Shown here piece after piece: positions 32,418 to 41,039 of a stretch of 64,000 bases of DNA. Location: the NCBI GenBank assembly GCA_947087645.1, contig CAMUDN010000001.1, forward strand, positions 62,001 through 126,000, written 5' to 3'. The position numbers and the translations under genes are program-made. The DNA is from an uncultured Bulleidia sp. (lineage in GTDB: Bacteria; Bacillota_I; Bacilli_A; Erysipelotrichales; Erysipelotrichaceae). The notes under the pieces were generated by a model. It worked only from the letters and a program-made list of their open reading frames with translations. It was not told the origin of the DNA and made no database searches. Each line of letters starts with the position of its first letter. The stretch's first letter is position 1.

Positions 32418-33704
32418 CTATTTGTTAAAAAAACCTTTATATTGTTTTTGTGTCAATTGACCTTTTAACTGACGTACCGTTTCCATAGCAACACCAACCA
32501 CAATAATAATTCCTGTACCACTAACAGCAGTTACTTGTGTTAATGAAGTAAATTTAGTTAATAAATACGGAATAACAGCGACAATCATTAAACCACTTGC
32601 CCCTAACACTGTAATTCGGTGTAAAACTTTAGCAACATATGTCTTTGTCTCATTACCTGGACGAATGCCTGGAATATAAGCACCTGACTTGCCTAAATTC
32701 TCTGCCATTTTTTCTGGATCAACTTGTAAATCAGTATAGAAAAAAGTAAACAAAATAGTTAATACAGCATATAATCCTAATCCTGTCCAACTTGTTAAAC
32801 TAAGCCATTGACTCAATTTATTATATAGTCCTGTATTAAAGAAACTAATAATAATTTGGGGAGCAATCATTACACTTTGGGCAAAGATAACTGGAATAAC
32901 TGATGCTGAATTTATTTTTAAAGGTAGGAATGTTACATCTGTTCCCCCTCTTGTTGTTGAACTGTTTGTATATTGTACAGGAATTTTACGAATTGCTGTT
33001 TCCATAATAACCACAAAAACAACGATTGCTAAGAACAATAAGACATAAAGACCAAACTGTAAAATTCCGTTAAATACTTCACCTCTTGTCGAACCGCCTG
33101 TAAGAATTGCATACACTTGACCAAATGTTGCTGGAAAATTAGAAACAATTCCGGCAAAAATGATAATTGATAAACCATTACCAATACCTTTCATTGAAAT
33201 TCTATCACCAATCCAAATAAGGAACATTGTTCCAGCTGTCATAACAGTAGCTGTGTATAGATATCCTGCAAGACTTGCATTCACTAAAATCTTATATTGA
33301 ACATCAAATCCATAAACAAGCGAAAACGATTGAATAAAAGCTAATACAACACCTAAATAACGTGTTATTTTCTCAATTTTTACCCGACCTGTCTGGCCTG
33401 ATTTACTCATTTCAGTTAAAGCCGGAATGACATCCATTGATAAAAGCTGAACAATAATACTTGATGTAATATATGGTGTTACACCCATTGCAAAAATAGA
33501 TAATCTTTCCAATGCACCACCACCAAGTAAATTCATCATACCTAACAGTGAATTATCAGCAATTTGTTTAGCAAAGCCAGCTGTATTAACACCAGGTACA
33601 GGAATAGCCGACCCGAAACGATACACGAGTAACATAGCTAAAGTAAAGAAAATACGATTACGTGTTTCTTTATTTTTAAACAAGCTGGCAAAGGTACGAC
33701 ACAT
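32418..33704 (-). CDS. secY: Preprotein translocase subunit SecY
   Basis: The 428-residue channel of the Sec translocon, with ten TM helices. Diagnostic stretches include YRFGSAIPVPGV in TM1, the plug region (SLLGMMNLLGGGAL), GVTPYITSSIIVQLL, and the cytoplasmic loop AENLGKSGAYIPGIRPG. It exports the CHAP, DUF285 and lipoprotein products seen elsewhere in this window. Its ATG follows the rplO stop by one base (TAACATG), so translation is probably coupled. Confidence 0.97.
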   Translation of the reverse strand: MCRTFASLFKNKETRNRIFFTLAMLLVYRFGSAIPVPGVNTAGFAKQIADNSLLGMMNLLGGGALERLSIFAMGVTPYITSSIIVQLLSMDVIPALTEMSKSGQTGRVKIEKITRYLGVVLAFIQSFSLVYGFDVQYKILVNASLAGYLYTATVMTAGTMFLIWIGDRISMKGIGNGLSIIIFAGIVSNFPATFGQVYAILTGGSTRGEVFNGILQFGLYVLLFLAIVVFVVIMETAIRKIPVQYTNSSTTRGGTDVTFLPLKINSASVIPVIFAQSVMIAPQIIISFFNTGLYNKLSQWLSLTSWTGLGLYAVLTILFTFFYTDLQVDPEKMAENLGKSGAYIPGIRPGNETKTYVAKVLHRITVLGASGLMIVAVIPYLLTKFTSLTQVTAVSGTGIIIVVGVAMETVRQLKGQLTQKQYKGFFNK

Positions 33705-33705
33705 G

Positions 33706-34146
33706 TTATAGTACCTCTACATTCCCGCCTGCTGTTTCTATTGCTTGCTTAGCTGATGCCGAGAACTTATGAGCCTTAACAGTTAATTTCTTTTCTAATG
33801 TTCCATTACCAAGAACTTTAACACCATCATAAATCTTTTTTACTAGACCAGAGGCTTTTAAAGTTTCAACATCAACTGTTACACCTTCTTCAAATGCATT
33901 TAAATCAGCAACATTAATAACAGCATATTCTTTACGATTCATATTTGTAAAACCACGCTTAGGCATTCTTTTGAAGAAAGGAGTTTGTCCACCTTCAAAG
34001 CCAATAGCAACTCCACCACCAGAGCGAGCATTTTGACCTTTTTGACCACGACCAGATGTTTTTCCATTACCTGATCCTTGGCCACGGCCAACACGATTAA
34101 TACCAAAACGTGCGCCTTCATTATATTTTAGGTTTTCTAATTTCAT
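33706..34146 (-). CDS. rplO: 50S ribosomal protein L15
   Basis: A 146-residue 23S rRNA-binding protein with the Gly/Arg-rich N-terminal extension GRGQGSGNGKTSGRGQKGQNARSG-type region (residues 21-44) and GFEGGQTPFFKRMPKRGF. It directly follows rpsE, ten bases away. In most Firmicutes rpmD (L30) lies between these two genes; here it is missing. Confidence 0.96.
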   Translation of the reverse strand: MKLENLKYNEGARFGINRVGRGQGSGNGKTSGRGQKGQNARSGGGVAIGFEGGQTPFFKRMPKRGFTNMNRKEYAVINVADLNAFEEGVTVDVETLKASGLVKKIYDGVKVLGNGTLEKKLTVKAHKFSASAKQAIETAGGNVEVL

Positions 34147-34156
34147 GACAGCCTCC

Positions 34157-34678
34157 TTAGCGAACTTCAGCGACTTTCTTGCCGCGTAATTTAGCTATTT
34201 CATTTACTGTACGTAACTCTTTTAATGCTGTTAAGGTTGCATATACAACATTAACACTTGTTCTTGAACCGATAACTTTTGAAAGTACATCCGATACACC
34301 AGCTAATTCAAGAATTGCCCGTACAGCACCACCAGCGATAACTCCTGTACCTGGAGCAGCAGGTGCTAAGAAAACAGTTGAAGATAAGTGCTTAACTTTC
34401 ACTGGATGTGGTACTGTTCGATAATTATCTACTAAATTAACATTAAATACATTTTTTTGTGCTGCTTCTGTAGCTTTACGAATTGCATCAGGAACTTCAG
34501 CAGCTTTACCCATGCCAAAGCCAACCCGACCTTTTTTATCACCTACTACCACAAGAGCAGCAAAACGCATACGGCGACCACCTTTTACTGTTTTACTTAC
34601 CCGATTAATGGAGACAACAACATCTTCGAACTCTTTTGGTTCGCGTTTCTTAAAAATTTTCTTATTCTCGTTTGCCAT
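34157..34678 (-). CDS. rpsE: 30S ribosomal protein S5
   Basis: A 173-residue protein important for decoding accuracy. The double-stranded RNA-binding-like N-terminal domain holds VSINRVSKTVKGGRRMRFAA and VGDKKGRVGFGMGKAAEVPDA; the C-terminal domain holds APAAPGTGVIAGGAVRAILELAGV. It lies 14 bases after rplR. Confidence 0.97.
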   Translation of the reverse strand: MANENKKIFKKREPKEFEDVVVSINRVSKTVKGGRRMRFAALVVVGDKKGRVGFGMGKAAEVPDAIRKATEAAQKNVFNVNLVDNYRTVPHPVKVKHLSSTVFLAPAAPGTGVIAGGAVRAILELAGVSDVLSKVIGSRTSVNVVYATLTALKELRTVNEIAKLRGKKVAEVR

Positions 34679-34692
34679 TTGTTTTCTCCTTA

Positions 34693-35049
34693 CTAAAACT
34701 TCAATCCGGCTTCTCTAGCTGCATCAGCTAAAGCCTGTACTCGACCGTGGTAAATATAGCCACCTCTATCAAAGCGAACATTTTCAATCTTGGCAGCCAA
34801 GCATTTTTTAGCAATACTTTCACCAACTTTTTTAGCTGCTTCTACATTACTACCGTTTTCAAGCTTTAATTCTAAAGAACTTGCAGCACATAAAGTTACC
34901 CCTTTTACATCATCGATAACTTGTGCATAAATATTTGCATTTGAACGATATACGTTTAATCTAGGGCATTCAGGAGTGCCATTGACAATTTTACGCACAC
35001 GTTTATGACGACGAATACGAACTTTGTTCTTATCAATTAATTTTAACAT
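34693..35049 (-). CDS. rplR: 50S ribosomal protein L18
   Basis: A 118-residue 5S rRNA-binding protein: basic N-terminus (KNKVRIRRHKRVRKIVNGTPECPRLNVYRS) and C-terminal FDRGGYIYHGRVQALADAAREAGLKF. Standard position between rplF and rpsE. Confidence 0.97.
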   Translation of the reverse strand: MLKLIDKNKVRIRRHKRVRKIVNGTPECPRLNVYRSNANIYAQVIDDVKGVTLCAASSLELKLENGSNVEAAKKVGESIAKKCLAAKIENVRFDRGGYIYHGRVQALADAAREAGLKF

Positions 35050-35066
35050 ATTCTATACTCCTTCCC

Positions 35067-35609
35067 CTATTTCTTAGCTGTCTTTCCTTCTTTACGACGA
35101 ACAACTTCATCAATGTAACGAATACCTTTACCACCATATGGTTCTGGTTTCTTAGTTGCTCTAACTACAGCTGCAAATTGACCAACTACTTGTTTATCAA
35201 TACCACTTATAACAATTGTATTAGGATCTGTAACTTCACATTTAACATCGCTTGGTACTGTAAATTTAACAGGATGTGAAAAACCAACTGTTAAAGTTAA
35301 TTCACTGCCAGATAAAGCAGCACGATAACCGATACCTACTATTTTCAATGTTTTTGCAAAACCTTTACTTACACCTTCAACCATTGCAGCTATTAATGCA
35401 CGAGTTGTGCCATGTAATTGTTTTGTATGTTTTTCTTCATTTGGACGTTTAACTGTAATTTCTTTATTATCCACGGCAAGTGACATCAAAGAAGAAAAAT
35501 TCTTCACCAATGTTCCTTTAGGACCTTTTACAGTCACCTCATTCCCATTTGCAATAGCAACTTCTACGCCATCAGGAATGGTAATCGCCTTATTACCGAT
35601 ACGTGACAT
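35067..35609 (-). CDS. rplF: 50S ribosomal protein L6
   Basis: A 180-residue protein near the factor-binding site, made of two related domains. Motifs MSRIGNKAITIPDGV, VKGPKGTL, GVGYRA-like IVGIGYRAAL, GFSHPV and the C-terminal KPEPYGGKGIRYIDEVVRRKEGKTAKK are clear. Located between rpsH and rplR. Confidence 0.97.
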   Translation of the reverse strand: MSRIGNKAITIPDGVEVAIANGNEVTVKGPKGTLVKNFSSLMSLAVDNKEITVKRPNEEKHTKQLHGTTRALIAAMVEGVSKGFAKTLKIVGIGYRAALSGSELTLTVGFSHPVKFTVPSDVKCEVTDPNTIVISGIDKQVVGQFAAVVRATKKPEPYGGKGIRYIDEVVRRKEGKTAKK

Positions 35610-35626
35610 TTCTTTTTATCCTTTCT

Positions 35627-36025
35627 TTACCAAATATAAGCGACAACTTCGCCACCGATATGTTGCTTACGAGCCTCACGATCACACATCATTCCTTGTG
35701 ATGTGGAAATAATTGCTACTCCTAAACCATTTAATACTTTCGGAATATTATCGCCTTTAGCATATACACGAAGACCAGGCTTAGAAATTCGCTTAATACC
35801 AGAAATAGCTTTCAAATCACCTTTATACTTCAACATAACCGTGATTTTCTTTTCTGTTCCTTCACCGGATATTACATAATTTTCAATATAGCCTTCTACT
35901 TTTAATAACTTTGCAATTTCTACTTTCACTTTAGAAGCAGGTACAACATCAACACTCTCTTTACGAGCTTGAACACCGTTTCTAATACGTGTGAGCATAT
36001 CAGCAATAGGATCTGTCATATTCAT
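35627..36025 (-). CDS. rpsH: 30S ribosomal protein S8
   Basis: A 132-residue 16S rRNA-binding assembly protein: TDPIADMLTRIRNG, VEIAKLLKVEGYI, ISKPGLRVYAK, and the C-terminal GVAIISTSQGMMCDREARKQHIGGEVVAYIW. Two ATGs are possible (MNM); I keep the first, ten bases after GGAGG. S8 is a translational repressor of the spc operon in E. coli; whether that holds here is unknown. Confidence 0.96.
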   Translation of the reverse strand: MNMTDPIADMLTRIRNGVQARKESVDVVPASKVKVEIAKLLKVEGYIENYVISGEGTEKKITVMLKYKGDLKAISGIKRISKPGLRVYAKGDNIPKVLNGLGVAIISTSQGMMCDREARKQHIGGEVVAYIW

Positions 36026-36040
36026 AATGTTGTTTCCTCC

Positions 36041-36226
36041 TTACCAACTTGCCTTCTTGACTCCGGGAATCTGACCTTTATAAGCCAATTCACGGAAACA
36101 GATACGACAAACTTTATACTTTTTTAGTACTGCATGTGGACGTCCACAAATTTCACAACGAGTATACGCACGCGTGGAGAACTTTGCTGGACGAGATTGT
36201 CTTACTTTTAAACTTGTCTTAGCCAT
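36041..36226 (-). CDS. rpsZ: 30S ribosomal protein S14, zinc-binding type Z
   Basis: A 61-residue S14 of the short zinc-ribbon class: CEIC and CRIC (residues about 24-27 and 40-43) coordinate zinc. The C-terminus is FRELAYKGQIPGVKKASW. No zinc-independent paralogue is in the window. Situated between rplE and rpsH. Confidence 0.96.
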   Translation of the reverse strand: MAKTSLKVRQSRPAKFSTRAYTRCEICGRPHAVLKKYKVCRICFRELAYKGQIPGVKKASW

Positions 36227-36240
36227 CCTATTCTCCTTTC

Positions 36241-36780
36241 CTATTTAGCAAATGGCATACCCATGCCTTTTAATAAAGCAGTAGCTTCAGCATTTGTCTT
36301 AGCAGTTGTCACAATAACAACATCTAAGCCTCTTACTTTATTTACCTTATCAAATTCAATTTCTGGGAAAATTAATTGTTCTTTAACACCTAAAGTATAA
36401 TTTCCACGACCATCAAAAGCAGTCACACTAACACCTCTAAAGTCACGTACACGTGGAAGAGAAAGATTAATTAACTTATCTAAGAAATCATACATTCTTT
36501 CACCACGTAAGGTAACTTTACAACCAATTGACATACCTTCTCTAAGTTTAAAGTTAGCAACTGATTTTTTAGCTTTTGTAACAACTGGTTTTTGTCCCGA
36601 AATAGCCCTTAATTCTTCAACTGCCTCATCTAATAACTTAGGGTTTGCAATTGCATCACCAACTCCCATGTTAAGTACAACCTTAACAACCTTTGGTACT
36701 TGCATAATAGAAGAATAATTAAATTCTTTCATTAAAGAAGGCTTAACAACTTCGTTGTACTTTTGTAATAACTCATTCAT
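36241..36780 (-). CDS. rplE: 50S ribosomal protein L5
   Basis: A 179-residue 5S rRNA-binding protein that contacts the P-site tRNA and S13. Motifs: VVKVVLNMGVGDA, SGQKPVVTKAKKSVANFKLREG, IGCKVTLRG, DFRGVS and FPEIEFDKVNKVRGLDVVIVTTAKT. Its ATG touches the rplX stop codon. Confidence 0.97.
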   Translation of the reverse strand: MNELLQKYNEVVKPSLMKEFNYSSIMQVPKVVKVVLNMGVGDAIANPKLLDEAVEELRAISGQKPVVTKAKKSVANFKLREGMSIGCKVTLRGERMYDFLDKLINLSLPRVRDFRGVSVTAFDGRGNYTLGVKEQLIFPEIEFDKVNKVRGLDVVIVTTAKTNAEATALLKGMGMPFAK

Positions 36781-37103
36781 TATTTCTTAGCCTCCTTAAC
36801 TTCTTTCCCTGTCTTTTTCAAAACACGAACTTTCTTGCCTTTCGCATTTAACTTAAATCCAACTCTTGAAGCAACTTTTTCCTTCTTGTCATATAACATA
36901 ACATTTGAAATATGAATTGGTGCTTCTCTTTCTACTATGCCACCTTCTGGATTGGCTTGCGTTGGCTTTAAAGCTTTTTTAACTATATTCACGCCTTCAA
37001 CAATAACCCGTCCAGTGCTTGGAGAAACCGCCTTTACTTCAGCAATAGTTCCCTTATAGTGGCCAGTAATGACCTTGACTGTATCACCTGTCTTAATTTT
37101 CAT
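36780..37103 (-). CDS. rplX: 50S ribosomal protein L24
   Basis: A 107-residue assembly-initiator protein with the KOW motif (GDTVKVITGHYKGTIAEVK) near the N-terminus and NPEGGIVEREAPIHISNVML. The start is the ATG of MKIKTGDTV, preceded by AAGGAGG; a TTG ten codons upstream lies inside the end of rplN and is not family-like. Confidence 0.96.
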   Translation of the reverse strand: MKIKTGDTVKVITGHYKGTIAEVKAVSPSTGRVIVEGVNIVKKALKPTQANPEGGIVEREAPIHISNVMLYDKKEKVASRVGFKLNAKGKKVRVLKKTGKEVKEAKK

Positions 37104-37113
37104 TTTGGCCTCC

Positions 37114-37482
37114 TTATAACACTTCTGGAGCAAGGGAAACTATCTTAGTATAACCCTTATCTCTTAATTCTTTAGCAACCGGTCCAAAAATACGTGTTCC
37201 AACCGGTGTCTTATCTTCTTTAATAATTACAGCAGCATTTTCATCAAATTTGATATAAGAACCATTTTCACGACGAATGCCATAAACTGTACGAGCTATT
37301 ACTGCTTTAACAACTTGACCTTCTTTAACATTTCCATGTGGTGTCGCATGTTTAACCGTGCATACTACCACATCGCCTATTGTTGCATTCTTACGTTTAG
37401 ATCCACCTAAACAACGAATCACCAATAATTCCTTGGCACCGGTATTATCAGCAACTTTTAATCTGCTTTCATTTTGAATCAT
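37114..37482 (-). CDS. rplN: 50S ribosomal protein L14
   Basis: A 122-residue protein at the subunit interface (bridge to 16S rRNA): MIQNESRLKVADNTGAKELLVIRCLGGS, GDVVVCTVKHATPHG, DENAAVIIKEDKTPVGTRIFGPVARE-like stretch. It follows rpsQ and ends 10 bases before rplX. Confidence 0.97.
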   Translation of the reverse strand: MIQNESRLKVADNTGAKELLVIRCLGGSKRKNATIGDVVVCTVKHATPHGNVKEGQVVKAVIARTVYGIRRENGSYIKFDENAAVIIKEDKTPVGTRIFGPVAKELRDKGYTKIVSLAPEVL

Positions 37483-37497
37483 AACTTCCTCCTGTGC

Positions 37498-37758
37498 CTA
37501 TAAGATAATAGCCTTTTCCACAACCTTAACAAGGCGGAAATGCTTATCTTTACTTAATGGTCTAGTTTCCATGATTTCAACAACATCGCCAATCTTAGCA
37601 ACATTCTCTTCATCATGAGCTTTATATTTTTTGGAATATTTTACACGACGGCCATATAAAGGATGGCTTCTAGTTGTACTAACTTCAACAACAATGGTTT
37701 TATCCATCTTGTCCGAAACAACTGTTCCATGTAGGACTTTACGAGAATTTCTTTCCAT
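37498..37758 (-). CDS. rpsQ: 30S ribosomal protein S17
   Basis: An 86-residue OB-fold rRNA-binding protein: RKVLHGTVVSDKMDKTIVVEV, HPLYGRRVKYSKKYKAHDE, GDVVEIMETRPLSKDKHFRLV. Normal rpmC-rpsQ-rplN order. Confidence 0.97.
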   Translation of the reverse strand: MERNSRKVLHGTVVSDKMDKTIVVEVSTTRSHPLYGRRVKYSKKYKAHDEENVAKIGDVVEIMETRPLSKDKHFRLVKVVEKAIIL

Positions 37759-37772
37759 TTTCAGTTCCTCCT

Positions 37773-37976
37773 TTACTTAGCTTCTTTAGAACTTTGACGT
37801 TCTGTTAAAACAGTATAAATACGTGCTATCGTCTTCGTGATTTCTTTAATTCGAGCAGGATTCTCTAAATTGCCCGTTGCTTGAGAAAAACGAAGAGTAT
37901 ACAATTCTTCTTTTAAGCTTGAAACTTCTTTTAATAGTTCTTCATTGCTTAAATCTCTTATTTCTTTAACATTCAT
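37773..37976 (-). CDS. rpmC: 50S ribosomal protein L29
   Basis: A 67-residue two-helix protein near the exit tunnel: MNVKEIRDLSNEELLKEVSSLKEELYTLRFSQATGNLENPARIKEITKTIARIYT (shown here by position 1-55 pattern: LSNEEL, LRFSQATGNLENP). It starts two bases after the rplP stop. Confidence 0.96.
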   Translation of the reverse strand: MNVKEIRDLSNEELLKEVSSLKEELYTLRFSQATGNLENPARIKEITKTIARIYTVLTERQSSKEAK

Positions 37977-37978
37977 TT

Positions 37979-38398
37979 TTATTTAGCCTCCTCGCCTTTT
38001 TTCACAAAGCGGGTTTTAACGCCTAACTTATTTGCTGCTAGACGTAAAGCTTCGCGAGCAACGCTTTCACTGACACCGGCTACTTCAAACATTATTCTAC
38101 CTTTTTGAACAACAGCAACCCAATGATCAGGAGCACCTTTACCGGAACCCATGCGGACTTCCAAAGGTTTCTTCGTCTTTGCCAAATGTGGGAAAACTTT
38201 GATCCATACTTGTCCTTGACGGTTCATATGCCGTGTCATTGCAACACGTGCTGCTTCTATCTGAGCTGAAGAAACATAAGCACCTGCATCAGCTACTAAA
38301 CCATATTCACCAAAGGAAATTTCTCGTCCACCTTTTGAAAGACCTTCATAACTCAAGCGATGAGGTCTTCTATATTTAGTACGTTTTGGCATTAACAT
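37979..38398 (-). CDS. rplP: 50S ribosomal protein L16
   Basis: A 139-residue protein that positions the A- and P-site tRNAs: MLMPKRTKYRRPHRLSYEG, GGREISFGEYGLVA, WIKVFPHLAKTKKPLEVRMGSGKG and the EVAGVSESVAREALRLAANKL tail. It begins two bases after rpsC ends. Confidence 0.97.
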   Translation of the reverse strand: MLMPKRTKYRRPHRLSYEGLSKGGREISFGEYGLVADAGAYVSSAQIEAARVAMTRHMNRQGQVWIKVFPHLAKTKKPLEVRMGSGKGAPDHWVAVVQKGRIMFEVAGVSESVAREALRLAANKLGVKTRFVKKGEEAK

Positions 38399-38400
38399 AG

Positions 38401-39198
38401 TTATTCTTCGCCTCCTTTAGTTTCTTCTTTTTCATTAGCAACTTTTTCTTGGCGAGCAGGACGGTTATTCATATGCCGATCATTGCGTCCACCACGACGG
38501 TTATTACGCCGATCATTACTACGTCCTTTAGGAGCTTCTGGCTCTTTAACCATTTGTCCAGGTAAAACTTCTCCTCGACAAATCCAAACTTTAACACCTA
38601 ATTTACCATAAGTTGTTGTTGCTTCTTGTGTTGAGTAATCAATATCACTGCGTAATGTATGTAGTGGAACAACACCCCGTGAATAACCCTCTTGACGAGC
38701 AATTTCAGCACCGCCTAAACGACCTTTACAAAGTGTCTTAATTCCCTTTGCACCCGAACGCATTGTTTGTTGAATAGCCTTCTTTTGTGCTATCCGGAAA
38801 GATTGACGTGCTTCTAATTGTTCAGCTATCCGACGAGCAACTAAGCGAGCGTCTAAATCAGGATTGGCAATGGCAATAACTTCAATACGGACATTCTTTC
38901 CTTTTGTCAATTTACTTAACTTTTTGCGCAAATTGACCATTTTATCCTGATCACCATCTTTACCAAGTAAAACACCTGGACGAGCACAGCGAATAATAAC
39001 TCGTGCATCTTTTTGACCAGTGCGTTCTATTTCAATACGTGAAATATAAGCATCCTTAAAAGTCTTTACTAAAAATCCCCGAACGCGTTTATCTTCATTT
39101 AGAAGATCACCAAAGTTTGCTTTGTCAGCATACCATCTGGATTCCCAATCACGAATAACACCAACGCGTAATCCAATTGGACTTACTTTTTGACCCAT
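38401..39198 (-). CDS. rpsC: 30S ribosomal protein S3 with a C-terminal extension
   Basis: A 265-residue protein at the mRNA entry channel: MGQKVSPIGLRVGVIRDWESRWYA, the KH domain (VIIRCARPGVLLGKDGD, where the usual RxGxxIGxxG is altered) and KVWICRGEVLPG. After residue 218 there is an extra tail of about 45 residues rich in Arg, Asn, Gly and finally Glu (RRNNRRGGRNDRHMNNRP); many Firmicute S3 proteins stop near 218. Confidence 0.96.
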   Translation of the reverse strand: MGQKVSPIGLRVGVIRDWESRWYADKANFGDLLNEDKRVRGFLVKTFKDAYISRIEIERTGQKDARVIIRCARPGVLLGKDGDQDKMVNLRKKLSKLTKGKNVRIEVIAIANPDLDARLVARRIAEQLEARQSFRIAQKKAIQQTMRSGAKGIKTLCKGRLGGAEIARQEGYSRGVVPLHTLRSDIDYSTQEATTTYGKLGVKVWICRGEVLPGQMVKEPEAPKGRSNDRRNNRRGGRNDRHMNNRPARQEKVANEKEETKGGEE

Positions 39199-39213
39199 TT
39201 CTGATCTTCCTCC

Positions 39214-39549
39214 TTACTTCGCATCACTAACCACTACTGTAATATGGCTAGTTCTCTTCAAAATCTGTGCTGCATTACCTTTTGCTCTAGGCATAAAACG
39301 TTTCATAACAACACCTTCGTTAGCATAACATTCTTTAACATATAACGCTTTTTCATTTAATTGAAAATTATGTGTAGCATTTGCTGTAGCACTCTTAACC
39401 ACCTTTGCTACTGCTGTCGCTGCATGATTAGGCATGAATTTTAAAATTGCCATTGCTTCATCGACACTCTTACCACGAACTAAATCTAAAACCAATCTCA
39501 CTTTACGAGGCGTATAGCGGACTGTTTTTGCTGTTGACTTAACATCCAT
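39214..39549 (-). CDS. rplV: 50S ribosomal protein L22
   Basis: A 111-residue protein lining the exit tunnel; its beta-hairpin is the site of macrolide-resistance changes in other species. Motifs: RYTPRKVRLVLDLVRGKSV, SATANATHNFQLN and KRFMPRAKGNAAQILKRTSHITVVVS. Sits between rpsS and rpsC. Confidence 0.97.
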   Translation of the reverse strand: MDVKSTAKTVRYTPRKVRLVLDLVRGKSVDEAMAILKFMPNHAATAVAKVVKSATANATHNFQLNEKALYVKECYANEGVVMKRFMPRAKGNAAQILKRTSHITVVVSDAK

Positions 39550-39563
39550 TTCACTTTCCTCCT

Positions 39564-39833
39564 TTACGCCTTTTTGTCTTCGCCATGACCGCCAAACTTA
39601 CGCGTTGGTACAAATTCACCTAATTTATGTCCAACCATATCTTCGGTTACATAAACAGGAACATGCTCTTTACCATTATGAACTGCAAATGTGTGTTCAA
39701 CAAAGCTTGGGAAGATGGTTGAACGACGAGACCATGTCTTAATTACTTCTTTTTTGCCAGCCGCATTCAATGCTTCCACTTTTTTCATTAAATGATCATC
39801 ACAGAATGGACCTTTTTTCAAACTTCTTGACAT
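39564..39833 (-). CDS. rpsS: 30S ribosomal protein S19
   Basis: An 89-residue head protein forming a complex with S13: MSRSLKKGPFCDDHLMKKVEA, KTWSRRSTIFPSFVEHTFAVHNGKEHVPVYVTEDMVGHKLGEF, with the typical end FVPTRKFGGHGEDKKA. Located between rplB and rplV. Confidence 0.97.
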   Translation of the reverse strand: MSRSLKKGPFCDDHLMKKVEALNAAGKKEVIKTWSRRSTIFPSFVEHTFAVHNGKEHVPVYVTEDMVGHKLGEFVPTRKFGGHGEDKKA

Positions 39834-39850
39834 CTAATTTCTCCTTTCAA

Positions 39851-40684
39851 CTACTTCTCATTACGTCTTCTGACGATATATTTACTACTATGATTCTTAG
39901 GATTACGTGTTTTAACACCCATTGCTTTCTTACCCCAAGGTGTCATTGGTGATTTGCGTCCAACTGGCGCTCTACCTTCACCACCACCGTGTGGGTGATC
40001 AACTGGGTTCATGGCTGAACCACGTACTGTTGGACGAATACCCAACCAACGTGAACGACCTGCTTTACCTAAATTAACTAAGCTGTAATCACCGTTGCCA
40101 ACAATTCCTACTGTTGCACGACAATTGCCATGAATATGTCTTACTTCACCAGAAGTTAAACGAACAGTTACAAATTTTCCTTCTGAACCAAGAATTTGTA
40201 CTGAAGTTCCTGCTGCTCGAGCTAATTGTCCACCCTTACCGGCTGTTAATTCAACGTTGTGAACAAATGTACCATCTGGGATATTTTGTAATTCCATCGT
40301 ATTACCTACTTTGATATCCACTGCTTTACCAGAAACAACTGTATCCCCTGGATTTAAATCAGATGGAGCAATAATATATCTTTTTTCTCCATCAGCATAA
40401 TGTAACAACGCTATATTTGCATTACGATTTGGATCATATTCAATGCCAGCTACTTTAGCTGGAATATCATCTTTATTTCGTTTAAAATCAATAATCCGAT
40501 ATTTTTGTTTTACTCCGCCACCTTGATGACGTGTTGTGATACGACCTGTATTATTACGACCGCCTTTTTTATTTAGCGGAGCCAACAAACTCTTTTCAGG
40601 TGTTTTCTTAGTAATACGCTCATTACTAAGGGTTGTCATATTACGGCGACCTGCACTAGTTGGCTTATATTTAATAATTGCCAT
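39851..40684 (-). CDS. rplB: 50S ribosomal protein L2
   Basis: A 277-residue protein near the peptidyl-transferase centre: YKPTSAGRRNMTTLSNERIT, NNTGRITTRHQGGGVKQKYR, ALLHYADGEKRYIIAP and the C-terminal SAMNPVDHPHGGGEGRAP with the conserved histidine. The gap of about 58 bases before it, after rplW, contains a small hairpin. Confidence 0.97.
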   Translation of the reverse strand: MAIIKYKPTSAGRRNMTTLSNERITKKTPEKSLLAPLNKKGGRNNTGRITTRHQGGGVKQKYRIIDFKRNKDDIPAKVAGIEYDPNRNANIALLHYADGEKRYIIAPSDLNPGDTVVSGKAVDIKVGNTMELQNIPDGTFVHNVELTAGKGGQLARAAGTSVQILGSEGKFVTVRLTSGEVRHIHGNCRATVGIVGNGDYSLVNLGKAGRSRWLGIRPTVRGSAMNPVDHPHGGGEGRAPVGRKSPMTPWGKKAMGVKTRNPKNHSSKYIVRRRNEK

Positions 40685-40699
40685 TTTCTTTTTCCTTTC

Positions 40700-40735
40700 G
40701 CATTTTGTCCGGAGATAGCGATTTCCTCCGATAAT
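40700..40735 (-). other. Small hairpin between rplW and rplB
   Basis: CGGAG and CTCCG pair around an 11-base loop just upstream of the rplB ribosome-binding region on the - strand. It may be a processing or translation-control element. No T run follows, so it is not a terminator. Confidence 0.35.
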
Positions 40736-40742
40736 TTATTTT

Positions 40743-41039
40743 TTATTTACTTTTATCTTCATTAAATAACTCGATTGAACTACCAGCAGGTAATTGTACA
40801 ACTGCCTTTTTATAAGCAGAAGTTTTACCTTCATAGCGGCCCACTCTTTTTGCTTTAGAATGAACATTTACAATATTAACTTTTTCAACTTTAATACCAT
40901 AAATCTCTTTCACTGCTTGGGCTACTGAAATTTTATTAGCTTTCTTAGAAACTACAAAAGTAACTTTATTTTCATTGCTTGTAAGACGCATTGTTTTTTC
41001 TGTTACAACTGGTTTCACTATAATATCACGTGCTGTCAT
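40743..41039 (-). CDS. rplW: 50S ribosomal protein L23
   Basis: A 98-residue exit-tunnel protein that docks trigger factor and SRP: DIIVKPVVTEKTMRLTSNENKVTFVVSKKANKISV-type core and VNIVNVHSKAKRVGRYEGKTSAYKKAVVQL. Its ATG overlaps the stop of rplD (ATGA). Confidence 0.96.
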   Translation of the reverse strand: MTARDIIVKPVVTEKTMRLTSNENKVTFVVSKKANKISVAQAVKEIYGIKVEKVNIVNVHSKAKRVGRYEGKTSAYKKAVVQLPAGSSIELFNEDKSK

